NCBI GenBank assembly: GCA_023101725.1
Contig: JALJCO010013427.1
Coordinates: 62,001-126,000 of the forward strand
From: Atherinomorus stipes
Taxonomy: Eukaryota; Chordata; Actinopteri; Atheriniformes; Atherinidae
Reading direction: 5' to 3'
Length of the DNA: 64,000 bases
The stretch's first letter is position 1; every line of letters begins with the position of its first letter. Under the pieces are notes generated by a model. That model was not told where the DNA came from, ran no database searches, and was given only the letters and a program-made list of their open reading frames with translations. Positions 21,861 through 35,300 of the stretch are shown here, in pieces. The position numbers were made by a program, and so were the translations under genes.

Positions 21861-22522
21861 ATCAGGCACCGATAGCAATGATTAAAAACCTTTGTGAAAC
21901 AGGAAAAAAGACTGATACAGACTGAATCCAGTACAACTTCTTTGTTGCCTACCTGGTATGGGTTACAAAAAGTGAATAAACTCTTCCAAAAATTTGAGAG
22001 TAATCATGTAATTCCGACATATATGACCGGAGTGCAACAAGAAATAAAATAAAATTTGAATAAGAAATAATAAAAACTCAAAAAACATTAAAATGTGTTC
22101 TAAAAGAAAAAAATGTAAATGGTTTAGTTTTTTTACTTTAACTTTTACCATGCTGAGAAATGATATCACAATATTAGTCCAAGACTGACATGACAAGAAT
22201 GCTGGGTAAGTGGTTTCCTTCTATAATTAATATTTGCTTAATTTACAGAAAAAAAAAGAAAAAGAAAAAGAAAAAGAAAGAAAAAGATCCATGTAAACAT
22301 TCAGTAATTCTTCATTGGTTTATAGGTAAAGGTAGCCTAAAGAGTGCAGTGAGAATTATTGCTATGGCAGAAGACATCAGCCTACCATAAAGACTTCACC
22401 TGAGCAACTAAAGCAGGTTCACGATGTGGTGGAAAGCATTTATATGGCCAAAGAGTGGCTCAAGATGAGTGAATCCTTTGGACAGATGAGGCTTGGATCA
22501 GCTTGGAATGACTTGTGACGTA

Positions 22523-22630
22523 AGAAAGTAAAAATCCTGCCATGTACACTTAGAACAGGTGTTTTCACTAACGAGCTCATCCACCTGCAGAGGAGCTGTG
22601 CTAATTAAATTTAGCTGGTATAGTGATTCC
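22523..22630 (+). repeat. Partial copy of the AGAAAGTAAAAATCC miniature
   Basis: AGAAAGTAAAAATCC followed by AACAGGTGTTTTCACTAACG and CAGAGGAGCTGTGCTAATTA is the reverse complement of 43255-43412. The right terminus is lost here. Confidence 0.65.
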
Positions 22631-22634
22631 TGCT

Positions 22635-24840
22635 GGACAGCATTGTTACTATATGGACCAGGAATGTCAACCATCATTCAGCCATCACCTGTGGAGACAT
22701 TGGGTTGTTGGCAATGGTTCAGTTCCACGTGACCCTAAACATACTGTGAGCCAAGTATTTTTCTAAAGAAATGGAAAAATCTCCAATAGACAAAATGACC
22801 ACCTGATCTTCACTGAGCTGCATTTATGTTCATCTGATCAGGTTCATATGGTCTATGCATCAAATGTCCATTTTCTTTTAGGTCAGAAACAGCTGATAAG
22901 ACACCACAACATCACTAGATGCTTCTGAGGAAGGCTGCAGGTGTAGCCGAAACTTGTCAAAGTAATGAAAATGATTATCTGTCTGCCCAAAAAGAAAATG
23001 GATATTAGCATTTAAGTTGCTGAAGATAAAACTAAAGCAGAAAAATCTTACAAAGAAAAAAATGATGATAGCTTCAATGAGAGGATGACTAAGCATTCTC
23101 TGGTGATATCCACGGGCAATGTATTCTCAAAAAATGGAGATTTTATTTGTGTTTATTTTCATTACAGGTATTCATCACATTTGGATGTGTAGACTCAAAT
23201 TAAACATGAATCTACATTTTTAACCCACATTCATGATAAAACTCCAAATGAATCTTCTGTGAAAACATTTTCTAACAGCTAATAAAGTTTCAGCTGATCT
23301 TCAACTTAGTTTACAACAACATATCTACACTGAAATGATGATAAGCCTCATGTGCACTTTTTGATTTGGCTTTTTATATTTCCTTCTACTCCATCTCTTG
23401 TTCTCTGACAACTATATAGGCTCCAGCTCCCCCAACAGTCCTTGAACAGGATAAAACTCATACATATATGTATATATAAAATATGTATGGACCATTCTTT
23501 TTGTTTATTATATCGTTCTCTTTATATGACATGGATATGTTTATATTTTGTATTAATTGTGAAATGAGTCTAAGATTCAGGGTGAGTTGAAATCTGTTAT
23601 GTGTTCATTTAGTTTGTGTCTCTTCTCGGTAGATTTCTTACTTGTGACACACACCTCTGCTACACCCAGTTTCTATGGAGACCTGCCCTGTGCATTGATC
23701 TTGGCTGCCAGACTCCTCTAAAAAAACCCTCATGTATCATCTTTTGAGCTGACAGATAGCTGAGGTGAGGTGAGGAAAGAACAGGGGATACAGCTGAATA
23801 AAAACGAGCCACAAACCAGCTGTCCTCCGCCTTCACCCTTTTCCTCCTCATTAGTTGACAGTGCTTAAATTTGCATACTAACATGTTATGTGAGAACAGG
23901 AATCAGCAGAGGACAAAGCTCAGGAGTTAAATCTCAGATAAAAGTGCATTGCCGTCATGCCTTCACACGCACTTGAGACTCACTCTTTGAACTATAGCAT
24001 ACATCTGTTGAGCTCCTCCGGTGACCTGTGGGATGCACAGACCACTTTCTCAGCATCTCTGGCCCTGTCCTCTATGGGTAGCCATTTCCCACTGGGTCAA
24101 CCTCAGAGCAGATGCTGAGCTTTTATGTCCCAGAAGTTAAATTCCCTGTTTTCCACAAGGTTAGGCTCACTGTCACAGCTTCAAAGGCGACCAATGATGC
24201 TCGCTGAGAAAACCGAATGTATCTGTTGCAGAAAGCTGCAAGTTATGCGGGTATAATACCTCATAAATCATGTAGAAAATACACGTTTGTTCTAATTTTT
24301 CATGAAAAGATGTTAGTGTGTGTAGCCCCACCTCCACGTATGTAGGCTACACAGGAAGGAGCCTGGTCTAATTTTACTAAAGGTATGCTCCTCGGCGAAC
24401 ATGAGCTGGAGGAGAGAGGCAAAAAGACGATCCCTGGAGCGGTGTGACATCAAAACGCGCTACCGACGATGACCTAGAAATTTAGCGTGCTTTGCCCATC
24501 CTTTGTGCGTAAGCAGCAGCGGAGGCGCATGCATGGCTCCGGCTGGTGTTTACGTTGCTGATTGCGTGTCAGAACGAGACAATGTAATTGGATAGCTTTT
24601 AATAAAAAGTCTGCAGGAGTTCCATGATTGCGAGCAATTAAAGGGAAAACCATCGAATGGATTAAGTCCAAGCATGGTACACGTTGTGCCCTCGCGCTCA
24701 CTCACTCTCTCTCTCTCTGTCTGCGCGCGCTCAAGCACGACACGAAATGAATGAGTTACATTAAACAATCCGCCAGCAGCATCGTGTGAAAGGACATTCA
24801 CATTTCCATCCTGTCAAAGCGGCGATCGCAACCTGGTCAT
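22635..24840. other. Intergenic DNA, nothing firmly recognised
   Basis: No exon was found. Around 22720-22760 some wording recalls a decayed Tc1 transposase, but too little to assign. A CT-rich microsatellite lies at about 24700-24720. Confidence 0.35.
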
Positions 24841-24849
24841 GTTATCAAT

Positions 24850-25197
24850 CTAGCGCTTGTCAACGATAAACGTTTGCACGGGCTCGTGCCAAATAGAGGA
24901 CTCTCGCGCCCCTGCGCGCTCTAGCTTTCAGCAGACACAGCACACTAATTTTATCTGAGTCGCCGGCTGTGCGTGCGGTAGGCGGACCCCGAACCCTCTT
25001 CACATCCCACTTTTGAGAAGATTACTAGGACAATTTAGTGGGAAACACATGACAGTTCCACAGCTGGGAGGGAAGGCGGACGGACGTGTAGCGGGACAGA
25101 AGAGGCAGGACAACACGCCGAGGGTCGAGACAGAGCAGAGAAACGAGCGGCGGCGAGATCTGTGGAGATATTTGGAGTTGGAAGGCGCACTTCTGTG
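24850..25197 (+). promoter_or_regulatory. CpG-rich segment ending in a splice donor: candidate promoter and non-coding exon 1 of slc38a3
   Basis: CpG density rises sharply here against AT-rich surroundings, with CTCTCGCGCCCCTGCGCGCT at about 24901. A consensus-like donor (GTG/GTAAGG) stands at 25197/25198. The first slc38a3 exon seen downstream (60516) starts with an acceptor and 5' UTR, so a non-coding exon must exist upstream on +. This is the only strong CpG-rich candidate between the genes outside the LINE. The link across about 35 kb is inference; it could belong to a non-coding RNA. Confidence 0.35.
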
Positions 25198-25199
25198 GT

Positions 25200-26529
25200 A
25201 AGGCGCTGATGTTAACCTTGATTTGTGTCTCTTGTGAATATGACGCGGCTTCATTTCTAAGAAACGTGCTGTGCATATGTTGCATCAACCTATGTGAGTA
25301 AAACAATCGAATAGGCCATGCAAAGTGCATGTCGAGTCATAAAATGTTGCTTTTTTGAAAAGTTGCATATTTACATCCATTGAGCACCAAGTTTACCACG
25401 AGATCCAGATTCTTTGGACCACACAGGCTCCTTTTGCAGGGTGGCCTTTATTCCCTCGGGTTTATCGAGTCTGCAGGAACGATTTGGTTCACAACTGAAT
25501 GAATGTTTACTCTGCACCCTAGAGTGCAACTGTTGAGAAGGAAAATTCTGATGACAAGCTGTCACAATGTGATTCTTCCTCTGGTGATCCAGAGGAGTAG
25601 CTTAGTGAGGGCAAATTTGGACCTTGGAAAGACAGGAATCTCTTCAGTGAGTATTCCTTTTCCTCTGTAAAAATGGCACTTTTTGATTAGGAATGGCATC
25701 ATTTGATTTGGAGCCATTTGATTGACTGCTTGTGTTTTACAGTTCGTCAGATCACAGTATTTTAAATCATGCTAGAGAGACATTCACAGTTGGTTTCACA
25801 CTGTCTAACATTGTGGCTACAGGTGCCATGTGCTCCTCATGTTTGGTGATCTTTAGCTGAGAGGCATATTTGCACATTTGGTCATATGCCAGTTTTAAGC
25901 AGACACATCCCACTGCATTCTGCACATCCTCTCTAGATGTTTTTTGAAGGAGGAAACATTATATTATTTTTTCTAACAGAAGTTGTGTGAGTATTTTCTA
26001 ATTGCTCAGAGGTAATTATATCCCTTACAATGTCTAGGATGAACTTATAGAGTTCTTTTATGAACATATATTCATGCATCCAGCTTGGCTAGGAATAAAA
26101 AAAGGAGAAAAAAAAGCATCCTGTGCCTGAAACTCTCAGCTGCAGCAGCATACAGTATCAGGAGTGACCTCCAGCAGGTGAAGCTCTCCATCGTTCTCTC
26201 TTCCCTGATGAGTCACTTCAGTGGCTTTGTGTGCAGCAGGTGAGACTGTGACCGCTGGACTCGAGAGACTGGAGCAGGACTCTGCAGCTACAACTACCTG
26301 GTCTGTGGCCGAGATCCTGCCCCATGAATGAAATCAGAGTTAACAGACTCATAAAGCCTGAGCTGGCATTGTGGAGGCTGAGCTTTTGATCTGTTGTGTG
26401 ATTAAAGCCTTCACTCGCCTGCTTTAGACTGTATGACATGTTCTGCACATATAATGCACATGTGCGTGTGGTCATGCACATGCATGCTTGTATAGAAGTG
26501 ATTATTGTGATGGAGATTTAAAAGTTTGA
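25200..26529. other. Non-coding DNA, nothing recognised
   Basis: No exon-like frames or bounded repeats were found between the CpG-rich segment and the hAT miniature. Confidence 0.4.
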
Positions 26530-26537
26530 TTACAAAA

Positions 26538-26943
26538 CAGAGATGCACCGATCCAGTTTTTTCCAACACCTGGGCTGAGTGTATCAGCCGATACTCGATA
26601 CTGTTGAATGAATGCACCGCACCTCGCCATGTGAGTGAGGCATCAGGACATAAACATATAGTTTTGTTAAAAAAGGTAACAAATTAACACAGATATAAAT
26701 GTACGTGACATTATTTATTAACAAATATAGTGTACAATAGCAGCAAAAAGAACTGAATAACACTTCCCTCTCTGTGTGATTATGTAACCAACGTTGCAAA
26801 CATAGACCTGAAGTGACTAGATCGCTGTAACTGTATTGTGTATATTAATAAAAAAAGAAAGAAGAAGAAATGAATGGATCGGAATGCTTGATCGACCTCA
26901 TTAATCTGATATCCGATCAAGGTATGGGATTGGCGCATCTCTT
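26538..26943 (+). mobile_element. hAT miniature element with perfect 8-bp target duplication
   Basis: Ends AGAGATGCACCGATCC (26539) and, inverted, AGAGATGCGCCAATCC (to about 26942) match at 14 of 16 positions. TTACAAAA occurs directly before (26530-26537) and after (26944-26951) the element, a perfect 8-bp duplication as made by hAT transposases. There is no coding capacity; it must have been moved in trans. Confidence 0.88.
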
Positions 26944-26951
26944 TTACAAAA

Positions 26952-29430
26952 TAAAGAAAGAAGCAAAGGGCCATGTTCACACAGCATTCATTCATAACTA
27001 CAGTGTGAATGACTGTCTACTATCATATTTGCAATAAGTGAATCATTGCTTATTGGATCACAATCATCTTTACAAGGAGAAGCTTTGATTAGTCACCAGA
27101 TTTCTTCTGCTCCTTTGTCGAAATGCGACACTGATGACTCTTCTTCCCACCTCCTCTTCATTATTAGAGCAGACACAAACACAGGGTTGCAGTACCTTCT
27201 TGTTTGATTTGATCAAAGCGCTGTGTCCTCAGAAACTTCATCCCGATCCCGCAGCAGTATTGGTTTATGTCTGCAAGAATGAAAAGAAAACATGAAGGGG
27301 ATTTTTCAGTCTTAGATTTCATTGTAGTTGTCTGTGAGAAGAAAGGGATGCCCCGCTCTAACTTTATCAGTGGTATTAAACAATAAAGGGACCAGAGCCA
27401 CTGTCTGGTCAAGAGGTTTAACAGGGATTTGCTTTTCATCTTTGAAAGACAAAACAAAGAATTTGTTTAACCCCTTCTTCTGTAGTTACAAATGAGACTC
27501 TTGTATTTTTGTTGTTTTCTCACGCTGAGTTTTATATTTATTCCCTTAAATCTGACAGATGGGGGAGAGAGCATCTAGGTCATGTCTGATGATGCTGTGT
27601 TTGAGTGCTTTAAAAAACCTAAGCAGTGATATGTTTAGTATTTAAAACGTATCTATTTGAAACTTTAACTTTAAAACCTACTTATTTTAACTTGAGATAA
27701 TTCACAATCACAACACAAATTTCTTATTCACAAGTTATCAGCAGTCTTATCAGAGCACTTGTGCATTTTACTGGTGCTGGCTGGTTAATGAAGGGCTCTT
27801 GGTATCAGAGAACATACTGAGGGATGCAATTGATGCTTTGCAGCTTGAATAAGGTCAAACCACTTAAATGCCAGTCTGTTGGATCAATGAGCAGAGGAAA
27901 GTTATTACACCCTCAAATTTGAGCTGTCCAGGAATGAGAAGCAGATTAGTGAGTTTCAAGCCAGTCATGCGAGTCGCTTCCTGTATGACTGAAATTTTAT
28001 TTGATGATGTGAAATTTCTGCCCATAATAAAGTCTGAATGCTTATATAAGCAGTTGCTTTTGTGTACTTTATTTTCTTGTAGAGGAATAGTTGTAAGTGC
28101 TGAAGGATTATTTGAGTTTACTGTATTTGTTGAGTAAACACAAGGAAGACAAAAGATTTCATAACTTTGCAAAATGATTTTTATTTTATTTTAATAAATT
28201 CTCAAACTTGAGTTTGAGAAGAACTAGTTGTAGTTCTCCTTTGAAAGCCCTAAATCTCTGTGAACTACGACTGAACTACAGTTAAATACGTCTGTTTTCT
28301 CATTATACATCAATGACTCTTGTACTTTGCAGAATTTTTTGTTCTATGAGGGATTTGACTCTAAAGTCTTACATTGATCTGCTTACATTGGCGGCCTTTG
28401 GCGCTCAGGAGTTCTGTGTCAGTGGATTGGGATTTGGACTGCCATGGTGTTGCGGCATGTGACATTGTCAGCAGTACAATATCCACCGTGGTGGTCACAC
28501 ACTGTGTACTTGTACTTCCAGCTGAATGAATGCATTAGTCCCCACGATGCACTCTCTTCCCCCACTTCCATCCCCACGTGATGAGGAGGAAACAGGAGAG
28601 AGATGGGTAGCAGAAGCCAGGAGCAGAGTGTGGTACTTTGTTTTGGGCCACATGATGGAGGGTAGACAGAGCTGGCATTCAGGAGTGTTGTGATGAGGAA
28701 GGTTTGTCTGGACAATTTCTGCCTCATTGTTCTGATTTCTGAACAGTTAATGGATGCTTTAAAATGCATAAATGTAAGTATGTATATCCATGTGCAGTAT
28801 GGTTGCATTCATATAGAGGTGTGTCAAAGAGAGACAAGGATCAGGTGTGTGTTTTTAAATGGTGGTTATATACTTTGGTGTGTGAAGGCTCATGTTTTAT
28901 TTTCAGTCTTCATGTTGTTCTGTTATCATGTAAAGCATTTTGTGTTGGGTTTTTTTTGCATAAAAAGTGCTTCATTTGAATTTGAATATGCGTCCTTAGT
29001 GTCAGTGTTCTCTGTGATCTGGTGCAGCACAACCACGGATGACACAAAGAAACTAAATGTCAGATGCTGTCCCTTTCATGTATACATAATTTTAATATAT
29101 TAATTTCTCAATTTGAATGACAAATGAATAATTTGATGTGTTTAAGGAAAACCATTTGAGAAAAGCTTATTACAAGAAAAGTCAGCGGGATGTGAATTTG
29201 ATTCTCAGAGAATGAAGCCAATTGCACAATAAAAATTGAAGAGTAAAGATTGTTGTGGCTTTTCCCAGATTGAAGTCACTAATAAAAAGGTAGATCCCTG
29301 AAGTATTGCTAAATTACTTTTTTTTTTTCCTTGAGAGGTAATTTAGCCTACTGAGATGAAGGGATTTGTTGCAAGGTAGTGTACTGGTGTTTGAGACGGC
29401 TGCTATCTCCGAAATGACCTCTAGATGTCA
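26952..29430. other. Non-coding DNA, nothing recognised
   Basis: No exons, RNA genes or bounded repeats were found. Open frames such as 28690-29103 and 28419-28808 (-) overlap each other on opposite strands and match nothing. Confidence 0.4.
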
Positions 29431-29441
29431 ATACTGTATAA

Positions 29442-30287
29442 CCAGGATCAGACTACACGAATTTAGCCCGATTTTGGCCCGACGGAGATGTTGCAGACAG
29501 TCACTCACTGTTGCGCCTGATTCTCTGTTGTTGGATTGCAAAACACTCCATCTTCGCTCCACGTAGTGTTACATCATGAGCGATTGGCAATTTGGCATCT
29601 GCGACACTTCGCGACCACGACGCAGAAAGACTGGCGTGTCCGCATTTTTTGGTTTTGTCCGCCTAGTGTGATGTGTCCCTACATATCCACCAATAGAAGG
29701 ACAGCGTGTCCCTCGCGTCCACCAGAGAGACCGCGCAGGAGCGCCGGTACACAAACAACAATGACGAAAAGGGGGAAAGACACAGCCGCTCTCCAGTGGA
29801 GCGGTGGAGAGATCTCTGAAGCAGTGGCAGCGAGATGCTTTTCAGTCTCTCTGTGAGCATCGTAGCTCTGCTGGTGGATTTAATCCCGTTTACAACTGAA
29901 AATAGGCTCCACAGTGAAACTGGAACAGGCAGCGTTACAAGAATGCCAGTAAAGAGTTTGTGTAAAACATCTTTGTCACGAGTCCAAAACTTCAATAATA
30001 GATGGGAACTGATGTCCCCCGTCCACTTTCCATTTCACGAGTGACCAAATAATAAATTCAGAGGCCTCTAAACCAAGTGACTGATTGACAGCCACTTGTT
30101 CCGCCTCCCTGTCTCGTGTTGTCTTTTGCGACACCACGCGATGATCAGATGGTTGTCTTTCTGATGCTACTCTCGTTGTGTGACCACTTACAAGTAAGAA
30201 GACACTGTCTGATTTTATGACAATGTCTGTTAATCTGGCATAGTGACCGTTGTGAACGATGGAAAAAATCCACTAGTCTGATCCAGG
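29442..30287 (+). mobile_element. Inverted-repeat element (CCAGGATCAGACTA ends)
   Basis: CCAGGATCAGACTA at 29442-29455 is mirrored by TAGTCTGATCCAGG at 30274-30287, 13 of 14 positions. The inside is GC-richer than its surroundings and holds several overlapping open frames without homology. No clear target duplication was found, so the superfamily is open. Confidence 0.6.
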
Positions 30288-30289
30288 CT

Positions 30290-31774
30290 TTAGTTTGACA
30301 CATTTTTATAAACCTAACAAACATTTAAAGGTTGGATGTGAAACACAGACACAACAGCGACATCTAGTGTGTCTAGGTTGTAGTTGCAACAACAGAAAAA
30401 TAATTACTGCCATTGAGTTTCCTGCCCCATGTCCAACAAGTACTGGAGAGGAGTTTAACTAACAGCTAATGTTTGCCAAGTTATCAAGCGAGGTAGCTTA
30501 GGGCCTACTGATCCAGGAAAAAGTAGCAATTTCCGCGTGTGTTTTGATGCCCTGGAATTTTTTTTTTTTTTTTTTTTGGTGGTCCTAGTGTAGGCTTCAC
30601 ATAAATTTACTCCAGTTTTTGCTCTTCTCAGGTCACTCCTCCTCTGAGATGGGTAATGATATTTCCAGGGCTCTGAAGCAGCTGCTTGACTTGCCAACTC
30701 CACCATTTTTCCCAGCGTCAGTGTAGCTATGCCGAACATGCTTTTGGAACATAGAAACCGTATTTGGCAACCCGCAATGGCAACCTGTATTGGCTTGTAA
30801 ATGCAAACTCATGCCATTGTCGATCCAGTTAAAATTTATTTTATATTTACTTTCAGGCTAAATATAATTTTTTAAAGTTGTACTTCCATGGTCATTTCAT
30901 TAATATTTCTGTGTTCTCCATTATTATTGAATGCATTCTGCATCGTTTCTGTTTAAAAAAACCTTCTGGTTGCTTTGTATCCAGCTGTACTTTGTATACT
31001 AGAAGAGAGGCTTGTGGTCCAACGGCAGGCTTTTCCGGGTCCTTCTCATGAACTTCCGTCTGATTGGCTGGCTCCCATCAGTGTATGAAGGAAGCTCCGC
31101 CCTCCGCTCTTATTTTGTTACAGACAGGAAATAGAGCCAACAAACAAGTTTGTTCCGCCATGCTAACAAATAGTTAGCCAATTAGCTTCTCAACTCCGAA
31201 GCTACAGTCGTGCCGTCTTTACTTCTAGTATGTAGTGGAGGGTTACCTGCCTTCCAATGGACAGATAGAAACCCCACGTGGGATACGCTATTTGCAATGT
31301 GACGTAGAAGTGCAAGGCTGTTCCCGATTCGCTCTTTTCTTCGTACTGATTCTCTGATGAGAAAGCACAGCCGACTGGGGGGAACGCAACGCTAGCAAGT
31401 CAGCATGTGTAAGTAAACAAGGGGAAGCCCTCCGTATTTCAGAAGGAGCAAGTTAAACGGGTTTTCAGTGGAAGGAGGCCTTTAAGGAAATGCTGTACCC
31501 CTCTAAACACCGCACCCCTCTATACACCTCGTGGAGGTATTATTTTTGAAAAAATATAGCTTTTAATAAAAATGTTTCATATTCAACCTTAAATGTTTGA
31601 TTAGTCAATGTTGATGGGTGATTTTTTTTTGTACATTACAGGAAATTGCAGCATCAGGTCTGAAAATCTTTCAGATTTTAAAATAGAGTAACGTTGCAAA
31701 AAAGCTAGTTGATCCTTAAGTACAGGAGTTGTGCTACAGATCTAAACACTTAGCTGGTGGGACGTTAACCAGGT
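30290..31774. other. Non-coding DNA left of the LINE insertion
   Basis: Holds a T-rich run (about 30549-30570) and a moderately GC-rich patch (about 31020-31450), but no exon or bounded repeat that I can support. Confidence 0.35.
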
Positions 31775-31783
31775 CAGCAAGCT

Positions 31784-31790
<7 letters not shown>
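31775..31790 (-). repeat. Target-site duplication of the LINE, 3' copy
   Basis: CAGCAAGCTGACTTTT on +, identical to 41194-41209. The last four T merge with the poly(T) run, so 12 bp are unambiguous. Confidence 0.88.

Positions 31791-31829
<39 letters not shown>
31787..31829 (-). repeat. T43 run: poly(A) tail of the LINE
   Basis: Forty-three T on +, the reverse of a poly(A) tail. It directly abuts the 3' target-site copy. Confidence 0.9.
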
Positions 31830-31833
<4 letters not shown>

Positions 31834-32265
31834 GTCCTGTCCAGCATTGAAGCAAGCAGAATGGAAATCTGATTGCTTTATTCTGTTGAACAGTTTTGCT
31901 TTATCAAGCGGAGCTTTATGAACATAAGGCTCCACTTGATATCATGTTTATTCATTTTATTTCTTTATTTAAACATTTGTCTATTACACCATTCCATTTC
32001 ATACTGCTGGGCCTGACAAGGGAGAAATGAAAGTGAATAGAGGTAATGATAGAAAGTGAAACAGAGAGAGAGAGGAGTAAGGAAGAGGAAGAGAGAGAGA
32101 AGAGAAAACATGAATCCACTTACACAGTTCACTGGTACATCTGTACCGCGATCCCTAAACAACCAAGGTCTCTGTTGGAAAACAAAACAAGCAATCCCCT
32201 ACAGGAGTACCTGCAGGTGGCTTAAATATCCTCAGATCATACAAACACACGCAGAACTACGCAGA

Positions 32266-32375
32266 GAAGAGGTACAACCTAGTCAGCGCAATGGGAAGTA
32301 GAGAAGAGGTACAACCTAGTCATCGCAATGGGAAGTAAAGAAGAGGTACGACCTAGTCATCGCAATGGGAAGCAG
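32266..32375 (-). repeat. 37-bp tandem repeat, three copies, in the LINE 3' region
   Basis: GAAGAGGTAC begins at 32266, 32303 and 32340, a strict 37-bp spacing. The units share CCTAGTCATCGCAATGGGAAG with one or two changes. Such short arrays are common in LINE untranslated regions. Confidence 0.8.
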
Positions 32376-32399
32376 TGTCACAGTGTCAACATGCATAAT

Positions 32400-35300
32400 A
32401 AAGGGTGCTCCGTGGTGATACAGTCATGCAGATGCAGCCTCGTCTCTGCAAGGAGGAGGAAGCCCGCAAGGCTCGCGACCCAGGCCCCCAGCAGCCACCC
32501 AGAGGCCCAGATCCCAGCTACCCCCCCCCAAAGAGCGGACATGCATCCCCCGAAGGGCGGCAAAAAGCGGCCCCAGCCGGAGCCCCCCGCAGTCTGGAGG
32601 CCCAGGCCCCAGTGGACCAAGACCAGCAGCTGCCGACCCCACCGGGCGCCGGGCGTCCCCCGGAGCGGAGACAGCGCCGGGCCCAGGGCCCAAGCGCCCA
32701 GGAGCAGCCCCCCCCCCCGGACCCGGGCGGCCCAACCGAAACCCAGGAGGACCGGACCCCCCAGACGACGCCCCCCCAGGGCAGGCCAGCCCCCACCCCA
32801 AAGTCCCTGATACACCTGACACCAGGGCGCCACCACCTCTCCCACCCCCTACCCCGCCACCACGCTCACACACACACTCCCCACACACCTACCCCAACAC
32901 TGGGGCTGAGAGATATACCGTCACCGCCCCCACATCGAGACACAGGCACCCAAGACATCAATACCGCAAGAGCAACCACATACAAGATACAGATCCCCCC
33001 TGCGCCCGCCCCGCACAAAAAAACCCCGGAAGCCACAAACAAAACCGCACCCCCCACCAAAGCGCCCGGCCCCCAACCAACCCGCAGCCACACCGCACCG
33101 CACCGACACCAAGATGCCCGGCACGAATACCGAGGTACGAACCTCCGCCCACACCGCCCAGCCCTACCCAACACCTCCGTGTACCCCCCCCCCCACACAC
33201 GCATACACCCACCCACTCCGCTCTCTGACCTTACATACCCACACTCACTCCTCTCTCCACCCCCAACACTCTCCTCCCTCTACCGTCCACACCTACCCCC
33301 ACCTCCTCATACCCTCTAACACACACATGCACTCCCCCCACATAACTGCACCAACCCCCTCCCCACCCCCCCCACACATACGCCCCCACCTCCCTATACC
33401 CCCCAATACCCCATACAGTCCCCCCCCTTACATGTCCAGCCCCGCCCATCCCTCTGACCTATCACACTCCCGCCCTTCCTTCCTTCAGCCCCTCACGACC
33501 ATCCCTACTAGACACTCACGAGCATGCCACTCCTTCCCTCCATCCCCCTTTCCTTCAACCACTTACCCACATCTCCTCCCTCTTCCAGCCCAAGTTCCTC
33601 CCTCCCACATTTCCTCTTTCACACTCTCATTCATTATTCTCACATACCCACCTCTCTCTTGCCCATGCCCTCGTGCCTCCTGAGTGGTAGCTCGGGCCGG
33701 GGAAGGAGCCGCGAGTTCCAAGCCCCCAACACGTTCCCCCCCACCACCACCCCCCCCATCCCCCCACCCCCGGACGCAGCAGGCCAGGCATCCCCCAGGC
33801 CAGCAGATCCCCCGCAATGCAGCCAGCCTTAACCACTGGCGCGTGAAGTAGCCACTGTCCCCCCCTCCCCCCAGTAGCGCCCGGGAGACCGGGGTATGAA
33901 AGGACCCTGCCCCCCCCCCCCACCCCCCCACTCATGACTGTGTGTGTAAGATGTGTGTTGTTTGCAGTTAAAACTAAGGGGCAGTGCCAAGTCATGCCGG
34001 GAGTGGGGTCGCGTAGGGGGCATGTCCCCCCAACCGGCCCCTCCCTCCTACCACACACTATATGGCCCGCCCCTCAGAAGTGGTTGTGAGCTGTTGTTAT
34101 TTTATGTGTTTAGGTGTCTAAGTGTGGTTAAAACTGGGGAGCAGGCTGCCTCTAGACGTGGCAAGCAAAGGCACTTTGGTGCCCTCCCTCACCACGCCCG
34201 CTTGACACGCTCCCTCCCCCAAAACCCTACGGTGTGTGTGTGTGTGAGGTAGAGCAGGGGGGGGGGGTCTTGGGAAGGGAGACCAGGGGGGTATGAATTC
34301 CCCCCCTGGAAGAAGAGCCGTTACCGGCATTAGGTACCCCCTGCCTCCCGGGATCCCCCCAGGGCAGAAAGGGCAGGCATGGCCGCCCCCACGGCCCGGC
34401 GTCCGGCGTTCAGCACAGAGGGGCCAGCCTCAGCCCCTGGGGGCGCTCGACCACGCCAGGCCAGGGGGAGGGGGAAAAGGGACGGAAGCGGAAAGGGTCG
34501 GCGGAGGGGCCAGAGTCACCGGCCCAACATCCCCAGGCCTCGCAAACCCCCCAAGAGGCACGCAGAGCTGCTATTTTTTTTTTTTTTCTTTTTCTTTTTC
34601 TCCCCCTTTCCCTCCCCCCCCCCCCCAACCTGACACACACAAACCCCACCAATGCACCACCACCCCCGCACCCAAACACCCATCATCCATGCACCCCCAC
34701 CCACCCACCCATCTCCACACCCCCCCCACAGGCAGCCACACACACACACAACCGCATTCACGCCCCCCCTCCAGTCACACACCCACCTACACATACCAAG
34801 GACGGGGACCGCGGGGCCACCAGCCCCCCCACGCCACAAGTCCACCGCCCCCCAGCCCCCGGACCACGCGAGACCAACCCGTACGAGACCACCAGCGCAG
34901 GCCAGCCCCAACCGACACAGCGGCCAGGCGGGACAGGCACCCGGCGTGGAAAAGACCCGGCCACCCCCGCAACCCCCCACCTCCACACACTAGAGCTGAA
35001 CGATATGGACAAAACCCCACACCCCGACAGCCACGCCAGACACCCCCAACATCGATACGACACGACATGACCACGGGTCCGCCGAAAACCAAGCACCCCG
35101 GCGGAAAGCGCAGCTCCGTCCGCGACCCCCCAGAGCCCCACACGCAGGACAAGCACAGGGGAAATCCACACCCCCCACACGGCCGCTCCCGCGACACCAA
35201 CATCCCGGATGCCCACATCCCGACACAGACACGACAACGATACACCCCCCAGCCCCACCACACACACATCCCCACCAGCACACACACCCGCACGCACACA

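Noticed and set aside
22330..22860. Decayed Tc1 transposase
   Set aside because: A few words (CCCTAAACATACTGTG) recall Tc1, but no frame, motif or terminus could be supported.
32405..33319. Open frame of 304 codons (+), proline-rich
   Set aside because: Lies in the C-rich LINE 3' region; overlapping long frames exist on both strands, the composition is that of the DNA bias, and no domain or splice context is seen.
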